Positions 35,398 through 43,516 of a stretch of 64,000 bases of DNA are shown here, piece after piece. This DNA is from Ponticaulis sp. (lineage in GTDB: Bacteria > Pseudomonadota > Alphaproteobacteria > Caulobacterales > Hyphomonadaceae), in assembly GCA_002692725.1 (NCBI GenBank), contig NZLU01000039.1:248001-312000 (forward strand), in the 5' to 3' direction. The notes beneath the pieces are model-generated. The model saw only the letters and a program-made list of their open reading frames with translations, did no database searches and was not told the origin of the DNA. The translations under genes were made by a program, and so were the position numbers. Position 1 is the stretch's first letter. Each line of letters begins with the position of its first letter.

Positions 35398-37152
35398 TCA
35401 GTTCGCAAGCTCTTCTGAGAAGGTGAAGGCGTCATCACTTCCGCCGCCGCCAAGCGATGAGATTCCGTTTTGTTCAGAGGCGGCATAGGTTGGTGCGCCA
35501 TTCACAGGATAGACCGTCACGACCCCGCCTTTCACGCCAATTTCGCCAGCGTGAAGCGCCGCCTTGCAGATGAAGCTTTCACTGCGATAGATGTTCGTCC
35601 CGTAAATGGCCCCTCTGGCCGTGGGATCTGTGCAGCTGCATTCAAGCGGCCCGTCCTTGCGGAGCGTGTCGATATGCGGGCGAAACGGGCAGGGGTCTGG
35701 CCAATTTCGCCAGCTTTCAAGATCGAAGACGAGTGTGCCGGAATTGGCCAGCGTTGGCCCCGGATTGTTTCTATGTCGTCCGGAGTTTCGGATCACTTTC
35801 AGCGGTCGGTCATTCACGCTTGCCGCAATATTCTCGACATTCCGGTCGCCCAGGCCCGCCCTGTACCAATCATTGGTGAAACGGACGCTCAACTCTTTCT
35901 GATCCGGTAGGGCGTTGATCAGGGTTTTGTACTGCCCCGCGACGGAGCGTCGTTCAACGAGTGTTGTATCAAGACGGATTTCGACGATCGGCGCTTCGCC
36001 ATTGGCAATAACACCGGTCATCTCAAGTTCGATCTCATAGGGGGTGAGCTGCGGCTGAGCGAGGGTCGCCAGAGGATCAGGCGTTGTGCTGGGTGCAGGT
36101 GCGGTCACAGAATTGCCAGGCGTTTCGCAATCGGCAAGATCCTTATGACGGTCGGCCAGCATGAGATTCAGACTGCCCATTTCGGTCAAGCGTGTGGCGT
36201 GATGCGTTCGCAGCGCACTTGCTCTGAAACTTATCGGGAGGTCAGAGCTCAGGGCTTCACGCACAAGGCGCTCATGCTCTGCAACGATTCCGTCGACCTG
36301 TTCGACAACGCTCTCAAGCCGCGCGATAAGATCATTGATATCTGTACCAATGACCCGGCAGGTCTCAGACAGATCATCCAGATCGAGAGGCGCTGGCGCG
36401 GAAACCCGGCTGAGCGGGCCCTCCGGATCACCTAGGCTCTTCGGAACTTGATAGGTATAGTCCAGCTCGCTCCTCTGCCGACCGTGTTCATCATAATAAC
36501 GTATCAGATAGGGCTTGCCTTCTTCATTGAGCCAGATCTGACCCGCCAGCACCCCGTCGACGGTAACCGACGCCTTGTAGATATAATGGCCAAACGGGCC
36601 ACGCCGGATCGATTGCGCGGGGTGATCGCGATCTTCAATGTTGTAAAAGGCGGTCTGCACGGCCCTGGCGGATCGAAACCAGGCGGTGGTCACAAACTCT
36701 CCGGCCGTCCCGTCTGAAGAGATTTTCTGCGTGTATTCGGGGTTTCCATCCGGGTTGATGTAGAAAATCATGCCATCGGCCGAGTATTTATAGCTGTCCC
36801 CGACAAACTCGACACTGTCCGAGATCAGGACGACAGACGTGTATTGTGGCCGATTGAACCGGCGTATTTCACGTGTTGCAGCCGCCTGAATGGTGTCGCG
36901 CAAAAACTGATTTTCTTCGCGCGCCTGCCGTTCGATTGGCAGGCCATGCTCTGCTGCAAGGTCTTCCTGTCGTTTGAGAACCGCCAGCACATCCTCATAG
37001 GGGATTTCGCCGCGATTGTATTGTTCGAATGCGCGCTCAACATCCGACGCTTCCCGGACGGGCGGTTCGAGATTGGGAGCGGCGATCTGCGCAGCGGCGG
37101 AAAACAGGGTCAGACTGGCGACCCATGATGCGATAAAGATCCACCGAAACAT
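35398..37152 (-). CDS. Secreted protein with CBM60-like and LCCL domains
   Basis: 584 residues from MFRWIFIASW, chosen by the GGGGGGAG site. A signal peptide (1-22) is followed by a helical and beta region (~30-240; SADGMIFYINPDGNPEY suggests a toxin-antitoxin-like WG/MORN-type beta repeat), a coiled-coil stretch (~265-340), a CBM60-like carbohydrate-binding domain (371-462; VRFTNDWYRAGLGDRNV matches 'FxNDxYxxxxDRN'), and an LCCL domain (505-580; CSCTDPTARGAIYGTNIY, ICKAALHAGEI, GGVVTVYPVNGAPTY). No catalytic domain is recognised. It is probably a periplasmic or surface adhesin binding polysaccharide or lipid. Domain names rest on motif recognition. Confidence 0.82.
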   Translation of the reverse strand: MFRWIFIASWVASLTLFSAAAQIAAPNLEPPVREASDVERAFEQYNRGEIPYEDVLAVLKRQEDLAAEHGLPIERQAREENQFLRDTIQAAATREIRRFNRPQYTSVVLISDSVEFVGDSYKYSADGMIFYINPDGNPEYTQKISSDGTAGEFVTTAWFRSARAVQTAFYNIEDRDHPAQSIRRGPFGHYIYKASVTVDGVLAGQIWLNEEGKPYLIRYYDEHGRQRSELDYTYQVPKSLGDPEGPLSRVSAPAPLDLDDLSETCRVIGTDINDLIARLESVVEQVDGIVAEHERLVREALSSDLPISFRASALRTHHATRLTEMGSLNLMLADRHKDLADCETPGNSVTAPAPSTTPDPLATLAQPQLTPYEIELEMTGVIANGEAPIVEIRLDTTLVERRSVAGQYKTLINALPDQKELSVRFTNDWYRAGLGDRNVENIAASVNDRPLKVIRNSGRHRNNPGPTLANSGTLVFDLESWRNWPDPCPFRPHIDTLRKDGPLECSCTDPTARGAIYGTNIYRSESFICKAALHAGEIGVKGGVVTVYPVNGAPTYAASEQNGISSLGGGGSDDAFTFSEELAN

Positions 37153-37338
37153 GATGTTTTCTCCCCCCGGAACTGCGTCAGTTGGTACGGAGTTTAAACG
37201 CGAATACGCGCTTCGCAAACTGGCCGGTGCAGTCGGCTGGAAAGAATCGCCTTTGGGCCTTGCCAGCACGGCCTCTTTCCAGTAGAAGCGCCGCTTCAAG
37301 TTTCCAATAGACACTCTTTAACCGACGGAATTCGATCG

Positions 37339-37560
37339 ATGAAAAGCGAAGGCCATCCAGATTATCACTTCGTCAAGGTCGTCATGACCGATGGCACCGA
37401 ATACCAGACTCGTTCGACCTACGGCAAAGAAGGCGACACGATCACTCTGGATATCGACCCAAACACACACCCGGCCTGGACGGGTGGCAACCAGAATTTG
37501 ATGGACCGCGGTGGACGCGTGTCCCGGTTCAAGGACAAGTTCAAAGGCTTCGTCAAATAA
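37339..37560 (+). CDS. rpmE: 50S ribosomal protein L31
   Basis: 73 residues, [20 protein letters not shown] with the conserved [12 protein letters not shown] and RFKDKFKGF. It lacks the CxxC zinc pair and is the alphaproteobacterial zinc-independent form. It is divergent from the CBM60/LCCL gene with ~187 bases between starts and followed by a strong terminator. Confidence 0.96.
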   Translation: MKSEGHPDYHFVKVVMTDGTEYQTRSTYGKEGDTITLDIDPNTHPAWTGGNQNLMDRGGRVSRFKDKFKGFVK

Positions 37561-37582
37561 GCTTTTGTCCCACAAGGCAAAG

Positions 37583-37614
37583 AAAAACCCGCTGGTCACC
37601 CGGCGGGTTTTTTA
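37583..37614. terminator. Bidirectional terminator after rpmE
   Basis: Stem AAAAACCCGC (37583-37592) with GCGGGTTTTT (37603-37612), loop TGGTCACCCG. T-runs are present on both strands, so it serves rpmE and the convergent proline-rich protein gene. Confidence 0.92.
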
Positions 37615-37633
37615 TTGGCTGGTTCAAACGCTA

Positions 37634-38371
37634 TCAATCCATGCAGGTGTATTTGCCGGTCGAGGGCGAAAAGGCTTCCTGCCCGCAATTCGGATCAGGC
37701 GCATCGTAATAGGTGCGCTGACTAACCGGCGGCTCTGGCAGAATGGGAGGGCTCGTTGGCGGTGTTGGGCTCGCAGGCGGCGGCACAGGCTGTTCCGAGA
37801 TTGGTTGAGTAGGTGGCCCATACATTGGCGGCTGCGGCGGTGGTCCTCCCTGGCGAAATGGTTCAATAGGCGGCACAAAGCCATTGCCGTAACCGCCAGC
37901 GGGGATCAGCTTATAGTCATAGGGGGTGCCGCCGCGTGTTTTGACATCAATCCAGCCACTTGGATCCACCACCATGGTTGCGCGCCCCATAAGGGGCAGG
38001 TCATCGAACTCATAGGTGTTCTGCCCAGTCTGAACGAAGTTCATGCCAGTGACCATATTCGGCTGGATCCGCATGAAGAGCGCAAAGTTCCAGCCATCGA
38101 CAGCATAGGCGCGCCCGCCCTCAATGCGGATTTTCTTCTTGATGGTTGAGATGGTGTAGACGCCATCGATCGGTAGAGGCTGAGAGGCCGGAACTTCGTA
38201 GATGGTGGGCAGGAAACCATCGATTTGCGGGATGCCCGATTTGATCAGCACGTCGCCGACAAAGCCTGCGAGCATATCGGCTGATTGCGCCTGTGCGCCG
38301 CCTATGAAGGTGACTGATGCTGCGAGCGCAACGGCCAGATGGCGAGTGTGTCTTGAAACCTGTTTGAGCAT
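37634..38371 (-). CDS. Secreted proline-rich protein, unknown function
   Basis: 245 residues from MLKQVSRHTR; the open frame continues upstream but only this start gives a signal peptide (cleavage after AQA, ~residue 29). Residues 30-165 form a beta-rich domain (GVYTISTIKKKIRIEGGRAY, MVVDPSGWIDVKTRGG). Residues ~175-225 are a Pro-rich linker. The C-terminus DPNCGQEAFSPSTGKYTC holds two Cys, probably a disulfide-closed tail. I know no family for it. An operator-like site lies 59 bases upstream of the start. Confidence 0.8.
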   Translation of the reverse strand: MLKQVSRHTRHLAVALAASVTFIGGAQAQSADMLAGFVGDVLIKSGIPQIDGFLPTIYEVPASQPLPIDGVYTISTIKKKIRIEGGRAYAVDGWNFALFMRIQPNMVTGMNFVQTGQNTYEFDDLPLMGRATMVVDPSGWIDVKTRGGTPYDYKLIPAGGYGNGFVPPIEPFRQGGPPPQPPMYGPPTQPISEQPVPPPASPTPPTSPPILPEPPVSQRTYYDAPDPNCGQEAFSPSTGKYTCMD

Positions 38372-38429
38372 GTGTGGACTCCGATCTATTTCAGTTGAGA
38401 CCAGAATAGAAAACGGGTCGTCCGGCGAT

Positions 38430-38447
38430 ATGCGTACTACTACCCAA
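38430..38447. promoter_or_regulatory. Operator-like site 3 (ATGCGT-ACTACT-ACCCAA)
   Basis: Matches ATGGGT-N6-ACCCAT with two mismatches and the same spacing. It is 59 bases upstream of the proline-rich protein start. On the minus strand a TATTCT, possible -10, lies 21 bases downstream of the site. Confidence 0.45.
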
Positions 38448-38477
38448 TGGGCGGGGCGAAACGGACGAAACACATAG

Positions 38478-38507
38478 AAAAACCCCGTCCTGACAGGCAG
38501 GACGGGG
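38478..38507 (-). terminator. Terminator of the cysteine-repeat protein gene
   Basis: Stem CCCCGTCCT (38483-38491) with AGGACGGGG (38499-38507). On the minus strand it is followed by TTTTT. It lies 28 bases after the stop of the gene ending at 38535. Confidence 0.93.
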
Positions 38508-38534
38508 CGTGGGGTTTGAGGTGATTGCCGCGGG

Positions 38535-40016
38535 TTACCAGCAGACACCCGGGCCGCAATTGACATTTAACGTATCGCCGACCGGGCGGTCATCAGCATC
38601 CCGACCCGTGAGGGCGATTGTCTTGTAATGCCGAGTGGATCTGTTGCTCGGTGCGGTGAACAGCTCCTGGCCAACAGCATTCGGCGATATGCCTTCGGCA
38701 TCAACGATCGCTGTATCCGGGTGAATATTGCGCCCCCAGAAGCTGACCCAGGAGTATTCCTGTGGCAGGTCAAGCGCGATGCCACGGATCTTGCTGTTCG
38801 AGACATAGCTGTTCTGGTGAACCGCCATATTCCAAAGATCAGAGGTGGAGCCGCCTGCCGGTACTTCGTCATTCAGCATGTTCATCGTGCCAATTGCGTC
38901 GCCGACCATGTGAGATTCCTTGTCCCAGATTACCGCATGGAAGATTTTGGGTTCGCAGTAATCTTCATCGGCAAGCGTACTGCGAAGGATGGTGGTCGTG
39001 CCGGCGGTTTCGGGATCTGAGCCTAACACCTGATCGCGCATCTGGAATTCGCAATTCAGGCCAGCAATCGGGATTTCCCTTACCGTATCAGCTGCAACGT
39101 TAGCTCCGCCAATATTTTCATAGGTCTGGTCGCCCGGATTCCAGGTGTAGAAGCTCACCCAGACGGATTGGTTCGAGCCATTATAGAAGCGGATTGGAAC
39201 CGGAACATAATTCGGGTCTTCAATACAGACACCGACACCCCATTCGCCTTTTGATGCGGCACCTTCCTTGAAGCAGGGCTTGTCGGCCTTGCCCCAGCGA
39301 CAGGCTTTCTCGCCAATGCCGCCACAGGGTTTGCAATATCCATTATCGTTCGGCTCATAATGGCCCTCGCACGGATAGCCTGACATCAGGCGTGGGCAGG
39401 CGCGCTCATCCGGGCCGCCACAAGGACGGCAAGTGCCGTCGAAATTCGCAAGGCCATCATCGCATCGCTTACCTGGCTTGAAGGTCCGGCAGGCTTTCTG
39501 GTCCTCACCTCCGCAAGGTTGGCAGATGTTATTGCCATCGGGCTCGGTCTTGCCTTTGCACGGATACCCGCTGGCAAGGGTTGGGCAGGCCTCAGCGCCC
39601 TCAATGCCGCATACTTTGCAATATCCATCAATAATCTCGAGGTCGCCGTCGCATCGTGCGCCCTCCTTAAAGGTCCGGCAGGCTTTCTCATCCTGGCCAC
39701 CGCACGGCTTGCAGACATTGCTGCTGTCTGGCTCAAGCTTTCCCTTGCAGGGATAGCCGCTCTTGATCGCAGGGCATTTTGGCTGATCTTCACGCCCGCA
39801 TGGCTGGCAGGTGCCGCCCTGTTCACTGAGCCAGGAATCGCAGCGTTCCCCTCTGTAAGTCACCGGGCAAGGCTCCTGGCCTTCGGCGCTACATTCGTTT
39901 TTGCCGGGCAGCCCGAACAATTGAGCTTCGGCCGTTGGGGGTGACATCGACATAAGAATGACCAGCACGCTCAACTTGAGAAATGCGATGGCCGATAAAG
40001 ACAATAATCTGAGCAT
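38535..40016 (-). CDS. Secreted cysteine-repeat protein
   Basis: 493 residues with a signal peptide (1-31). Residues ~42-264 carry six copies of a 31-32-residue unit starting CxPCG (Cys 70, 102, 133, 165, 196, 228), each with about five Cys in the pattern C-x2-C-G...AC-x6-GxxC...GxC. Two unit types alternate: one has YPCKGK..EPD, the other RCDGDLE. This looks like a disulfide-rich rod. Residues 270-493 are Cys-poor, begin IRFYNGSNQSVWVSFYTW and look like a beta-sandwich. I know no family for it. It is divergent from the response regulator, with an operator-like palindrome between them. Confidence 0.85.
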   Translation of the reverse strand: MLRLLSLSAIAFLKLSVLVILMSMSPPTAEAQLFGLPGKNECSAEGQEPCPVTYRGERCDSWLSEQGGTCQPCGREDQPKCPAIKSGYPCKGKLEPDSSNVCKPCGGQDEKACRTFKEGARCDGDLEIIDGYCKVCGIEGAEACPTLASGYPCKGKTEPDGNNICQPCGGEDQKACRTFKPGKRCDDGLANFDGTCRPCGGPDERACPRLMSGYPCEGHYEPNDNGYCKPCGGIGEKACRWGKADKPCFKEGAASKGEWGVGVCIEDPNYVPVPIRFYNGSNQSVWVSFYTWNPGDQTYENIGGANVAADTVREIPIAGLNCEFQMRDQVLGSDPETAGTTTILRSTLADEDYCEPKIFHAVIWDKESHMVGDAIGTMNMLNDEVPAGGSTSDLWNMAVHQNSYVSNSKIRGIALDLPQEYSWVSFWGRNIHPDTAIVDAEGISPNAVGQELFTAPSNRSTRHYKTIALTGRDADDRPVGDTLNVNCGPGVCW

Positions 40017-40078
40017 GGCTCGTTACCTCTCACCTGAATGGACAGGTTGAACGGTATCTGTTCGTTCGGTTCCGGGTT

Positions 40079-40096
40079 ATGGGTATCACCACCCAT
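40079..40096. promoter_or_regulatory. Operator-like site 1 (ATGGGT-ATCACC-ACCCAT)
   Basis: A perfect ATGGGT/ACCCAT inverted repeat with a 6-base centre. It lies between the divergent cysteine-repeat gene (start 40016) and response-regulator gene (start 40151), 54 bases before the latter. Confidence 0.65.
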
Positions 40097-40150
40097 TCGC
40101 CATTGGAGCGTAAGACAAACTTCGCTAGTCTCTGGCGTGACGGGTGGATC

Positions 40151-40816
40151 ATGGGCAAAATTCTGAAAATATATTCCAGGGATGGCACACCGGTGCGGGT
40201 TGTGGTCGCTGATGATCATGCGATTGTCCGCCAGGGCGTGTGTTCGATCCTGAGCCAATTGATTGACCAGCCGGATATCGAGGAAGCCGTAAATGGTTTA
40301 GAGGCCGTCGCTGCCGTCAAACGGCATCAACCACACTTGCTTGTTCTGGACGCTGCCATGCCCATGGCGCGCGGGATTGAAGTGCTGGCCGATGCGCGGC
40401 GCTGGAGCCCGGAGACCAGAATTGTCCTGCTCACAGGGTTTACGGCGTCCGGTATTCTGGCTGAATGGCTGGAAGCTGATGTTGAGGGCATCCTCCTCAA
40501 ATCCTGCCAGCCAGAAGAGATGGAGAAAGCCTTCCACACTGTGCTCTCCGGCGGGCGATATATCACGGAAGATGCCCGGACCATGCTGCTCGATCTGCAG
40601 AATGAGACACCACTCAGTCTGCGGGAACGCGAAGTCTTGTCGCTGATCGTGACCGGCAATCAGAATGATGAAATTGCCGAACGGCTCTTCATCAGTAAGC
40701 GGACGGTCGAGAAACACCGTGCCAGCCTGATGGCCAAGCTCAGCGTGAAAACGGTCGCTGAGCTGATGGCGGAGGCCTATAAGCGTGGTCTTCTGGAAGA
40801 GCTGAAACAGTTATGA
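40151..40816 (+). CDS. NarL/FixJ-type response regulator
   Basis: 221 residues from MGKILKIYSR. Receiver domain: acidic pair Asp21-Asp22, phospho-acceptor Asp67 in LLVLDAAMP, and Lys in GILLKS. A LuxR-type HTH occupies about 155-215 (LSLREREVLSLIVTG, SKRTVEKHRASLMAKL). It is transcribed toward the sensor kinase gene 69 bases downstream and is the obvious partner. Palindromes at 40079 and 40834 flank the gene, consistent with binding by a NarL-type dimer and autoregulation. Confidence 0.93.
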   Translation: MGKILKIYSRDGTPVRVVVADDHAIVRQGVCSILSQLIDQPDIEEAVNGLEAVAAVKRHQPHLLVLDAAMPMARGIEVLADARRWSPETRIVLLTGFTASGILAEWLEADVEGILLKSCQPEEMEKAFHTVLSGGRYITEDARTMLLDLQNETPLSLREREVLSLIVTGNQNDEIAERLFISKRTVEKHRASLMAKLSVKTVAELMAEAYKRGLLEELKQL

Positions 40817-40833
40817 TCGGGTGCAGGCTCCGA

Positions 40834-40851
40834 ATGGGTAGTCCTACCCAT
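40834..40851. promoter_or_regulatory. Operator-like site 2 (ATGGGT-AGTCCT-ACCCAT)
   Basis: A perfect 7-4-7 palindrome when read ATGGGTA-GTCC-TACCCAT, 34 bases before the kinase start. Its position suggests the kinase has its own regulated promoter. The heptamer TACCCAT fits the TACYYMT consensus known for NarL, although the arrangement differs. Confidence 0.65.
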
Positions 40852-40885
40852 AGCGCCATTCATCGCGTTCAGGCCTTCTGAGGTT

Positions 40886-42868
40886 ATGACGATCGCATTT
40901 CTCAGAGTCTGGCTTCGCAGCGTCTGCCTGATGTTGGCAGGGGTGCTGACCTTTACGCTTTCGGCTGGCGCATCCCCACGCGCTGTCGAAGCGATCACAC
41001 TGCCAGACGCGTCAGAATACATTCTTCTGTTAGCTCAACACAGCGAAGTGCTCATGACCGATGCCCCGGGGATGGCGCTGTCTGACGTTCGGCAGGCTGA
41101 GGGGTGGGAGGTTTCGTCGAGCGACACATTTGATATGCGCGACGGGACGAAATCCTATTGGATCCGGTTTGGCGTCACGAATCCCAAGGCCGAGACCGAA
41201 CATCTGGTTCTGGATATGCGCGCAGCGGCGCATGATTATTTCAGGGCCTTTACGATTGATGCGGATGGCACGGTTGCACAGCTGATCGAAACCGATCGGG
41301 ATAGCGTCTTTGCTGCGCGCGACATCGCTGCGACGCGGCTGAATGCGCAAGTCTCCCTCGAGCCGGGCGAGACGAAAGAGCTCTATCTGGAGGTCGACCC
41401 CTATTTCGCGACCCGATACCATTTCGTGCTCGCCTCGGAACTGACTTTCCGCATTTTTGATCAGGTGAATGAGGATTGGTCGCTGTTCTGGTATGGCGGC
41501 ATGATCACAGTCTTTGTACTGGCCATGCTGGCCTTGCCGCTGATCGGTTGGCGCGTCACGGCAGCCTTCCTCGCCATGATCGGTTGCGCGGTCATCACCA
41601 CCATGGCGGCAGAAGGCGTATTGGCGCAGTATCTCATGTCCGATTTGCCAGTCAGGTGGGGCTGGAACGTCACAGATTTCTTTTATTACCACACCATGAC
41701 CTCTCTTCTGGCGGTGGGCATATTCCTGTTCGATCTGCACAAGGACCGTCCGCGCTATGCGGTTTGGGTGATGGCCGTCATCGGCTATATCAGCTGTCTG
41801 TCGCTCTTTTCATTCTGGCTGAATGTCTATGATTCAAACCTTCTTCTGAGCTTCTATCGCGCCGTCCTGCCTCTGGCTTTTCTGACGCATCTGACCACAG
41901 GCATTCTGTCTGTCCGCAAAAAGAAGCCTGGCGCCACCGCCTTCCTGCTCGCCTCCATTGTGCCGCTTGTCTATGCCATGAATGCGCTCCTGTTTGGCTT
42001 CTCGTTTGAGATTCCGAGCCCGCCAATCTTTGAGCTGTCAGAGTTTCGGAACCTTATTCTTCTGCAATTGGTTGTGATCGCCTTTGCGATTGTGCAGCGT
42101 TATGCCCGCATCCGAAGTGAGCGCGATCGAGCCTTGCAAACCGAGCTCGACATCACTCAGGAAAAGCTCGAACTGTCAGAGGAATTGCGCGAGAGCCGGG
42201 AGAAATACGATCACATCAAGCGCCAGTCTGAGCAGCAAAGGGAGCAATTATCGGCGGTCAGTCACGATATTCTTCAGCCGCTTCAATCGCTCCGGTCCGG
42301 GCTGAAATCGCTCAATCTCAAAGATGAAGATGCCATCCAGAACATGCATGACGCATTTGATTATCTGGAATCGCTGGCCCGATCTTCCATGCATTCACCG
42401 CAAGGCGAGCCTGCCAGGTCGTCGCCCTCCGGGTTCGAAGCGTTTGCGCTGAGGGCTGTCACGGATGTCGCCTATGCCATGTTCAAGGATGACGCTGGAG
42501 CCTCCGGTGTGCGGCTTCGGTATGAGCCATGCGAACTGATGGTTCATAGCGAACCAGTCACCCTCATGCGAATTTTAAACAATGCGCTCGCCAACGCGCT
42601 CAAACATGCCAAAGCAAGCCAGATCGATTTGCGCTCGGAGCGATCGGATCAGAGCATTGCGCTGATTATTTCGGATGACGGCCAGGGCATGAGCGAAGCG
42701 CAGCTCACTCGCGCGCAAGAAAAACATTCCCGAGGGGAGGCATCTGACGGGCAGGGGCTCGGGCTGAACCTCATGGCGGAGGAATGTGAACGTCTCGGGC
42801 TGGGATTTGAAATAGAGAGTCAGCCTGGCAAAGGAACCGTGATTACAATCCGGTTCCCGATGCGTTGA
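40886..42868 (+). CDS. 7TMR-DISM sensor histidine kinase
   Basis: 660 residues. A signal-like N-terminus precedes a periplasmic 7TMR-DISMED2-like domain (~35-195; SYWIRFGVTNP, LYLEVDPYF), seven hydrophobic helices (~208-415), a coiled coil (420-455) and a kinase core. The phospho-acceptor is His460 in AVSHDILQPLQSL. The N box is NNALANALKHAKA, the G boxes DDGQGM and GQGLGLNLM. The DISMED2 domain suggests it senses a carbohydrate or other periplasmic ligand. It pairs with the upstream response regulator. Confidence 0.92.
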   Translation: MTIAFLRVWLRSVCLMLAGVLTFTLSAGASPRAVEAITLPDASEYILLLAQHSEVLMTDAPGMALSDVRQAEGWEVSSSDTFDMRDGTKSYWIRFGVTNPKAETEHLVLDMRAAAHDYFRAFTIDADGTVAQLIETDRDSVFAARDIAATRLNAQVSLEPGETKELYLEVDPYFATRYHFVLASELTFRIFDQVNEDWSLFWYGGMITVFVLAMLALPLIGWRVTAAFLAMIGCAVITTMAAEGVLAQYLMSDLPVRWGWNVTDFFYYHTMTSLLAVGIFLFDLHKDRPRYAVWVMAVIGYISCLSLFSFWLNVYDSNLLLSFYRAVLPLAFLTHLTTGILSVRKKKPGATAFLLASIVPLVYAMNALLFGFSFEIPSPPIFELSEFRNLILLQLVVIAFAIVQRYARIRSERDRALQTELDITQEKLELSEELRESREKYDHIKRQSEQQREQLSAVSHDILQPLQSLRSGLKSLNLKDEDAIQNMHDAFDYLESLARSSMHSPQGEPARSSPSGFEAFALRAVTDVAYAMFKDDAGASGVRLRYEPCELMVHSEPVTLMRILNNALANALKHAKASQIDLRSERSDQSIALIISDDGQGMSEAQLTRAQEKHSRGEASDGQGLGLNLMAEECERLGLGFEIESQPGKGTVITIRFPMR

Positions 42869-42874
42869 ACGGGC

Positions 42875-43429
42875 TTATTTCCGCCAGACAGAAAGCGGGT
42901 CGAACGCGCCGGAATTGGCGGCGTCCTGCAGAGCCTGCAGCTGGCTCGTCACCGGGTTTGGCAGAGGCTCTTCAGTCTCGTCAAAAATGATTTCATCGAG
43001 GCGGTGAAGGCGGTCAAACAGATCCTTGGCCTGATCGACAAGTGTGAGCAGGCTGTCCGGCAGTTCCGGGTTCTGACGTGCGGTGAAGGCGTTGATCGCG
43101 GTATCTTCGAGGCGGAAGCGCGCTTCAGAGGCTTCATCCGCACTCATATCGCCTTCCTTAACGGCCCGCTGAACCACGAGCCAGCTCGCAGCCTGCATGA
43201 GGCGCGTTGTCAGTTCCATGGAGACTGTTGCGTAAGAGAGTGACGCTTCGCGAGACAATTGGCGGGAGGCTTCACGACCATCGCCATCCAGATAGCTCGC
43301 GGTTTCTTCGACCAGCGCCATGCCGTCGGCGAACAGCTTGCGGAACATTTCTGATGAGGCGAATTGCACCATCCGATCGCGCACGCCAGGACTGATCGGT
43401 TGCGTTGAAGTGGAGCTATCTTTTGTCAT
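42875..43429 (-). CDS. rcdA: DUF1465 protein, RcdA-type protease adaptor
   Basis: A 184-residue helical protein with the DUF1465 signature: QFASSEMFRKLFADGMALVE, YLDGDGREASRQLSRE, LTTRLMQAASWLVVQRAV. In Caulobacter RcdA links CtrA (through CpdR/PopA) to ClpXP at the G1-S transition. The C-terminal part here is longer and acidic. It follows two other minus-strand genes after an 88-base gap that contains a palindrome, and converges on the sensor kinase gene. Confidence 0.88.
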   Translation of the reverse strand: MTKDSSTSTQPISPGVRDRMVQFASSEMFRKLFADGMALVEETASYLDGDGREASRQLSREASLSYATVSMELTTRLMQAASWLVVQRAVKEGDMSADEASEARFRLEDTAINAFTARQNPELPDSLLTLVDQAKDLFDRLHRLDEIIFDETEEPLPNPVTSQLQALQDAANSGAFDPLSVWRK

Positions 43430-43484
43430 CCTGGCGCCTCATTCCTTGATGCCGAAGTTTAACTGACACACAGACCCTTGAGGA

Positions 43485-43504
43485 TGTGTTAAATCGTTAA
43501 CACA
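43485..43504. promoter_or_regulatory. Palindrome upstream of rcdA
   Basis: A perfect 8-4-8 inverted repeat TGTGTTAA-ATCG-TTAACACA, 56 bases before the rcdA start and just beyond the 3' end of the DUF1697 gene. It contains two TTAA half-sites, but their spacing (4) differs from the CtrA box (7), so CtrA binding is not supported. No T-run makes it a clear terminator. Confidence 0.5.
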
Positions 43505-43516
43505 AAGCCTCAAAAT

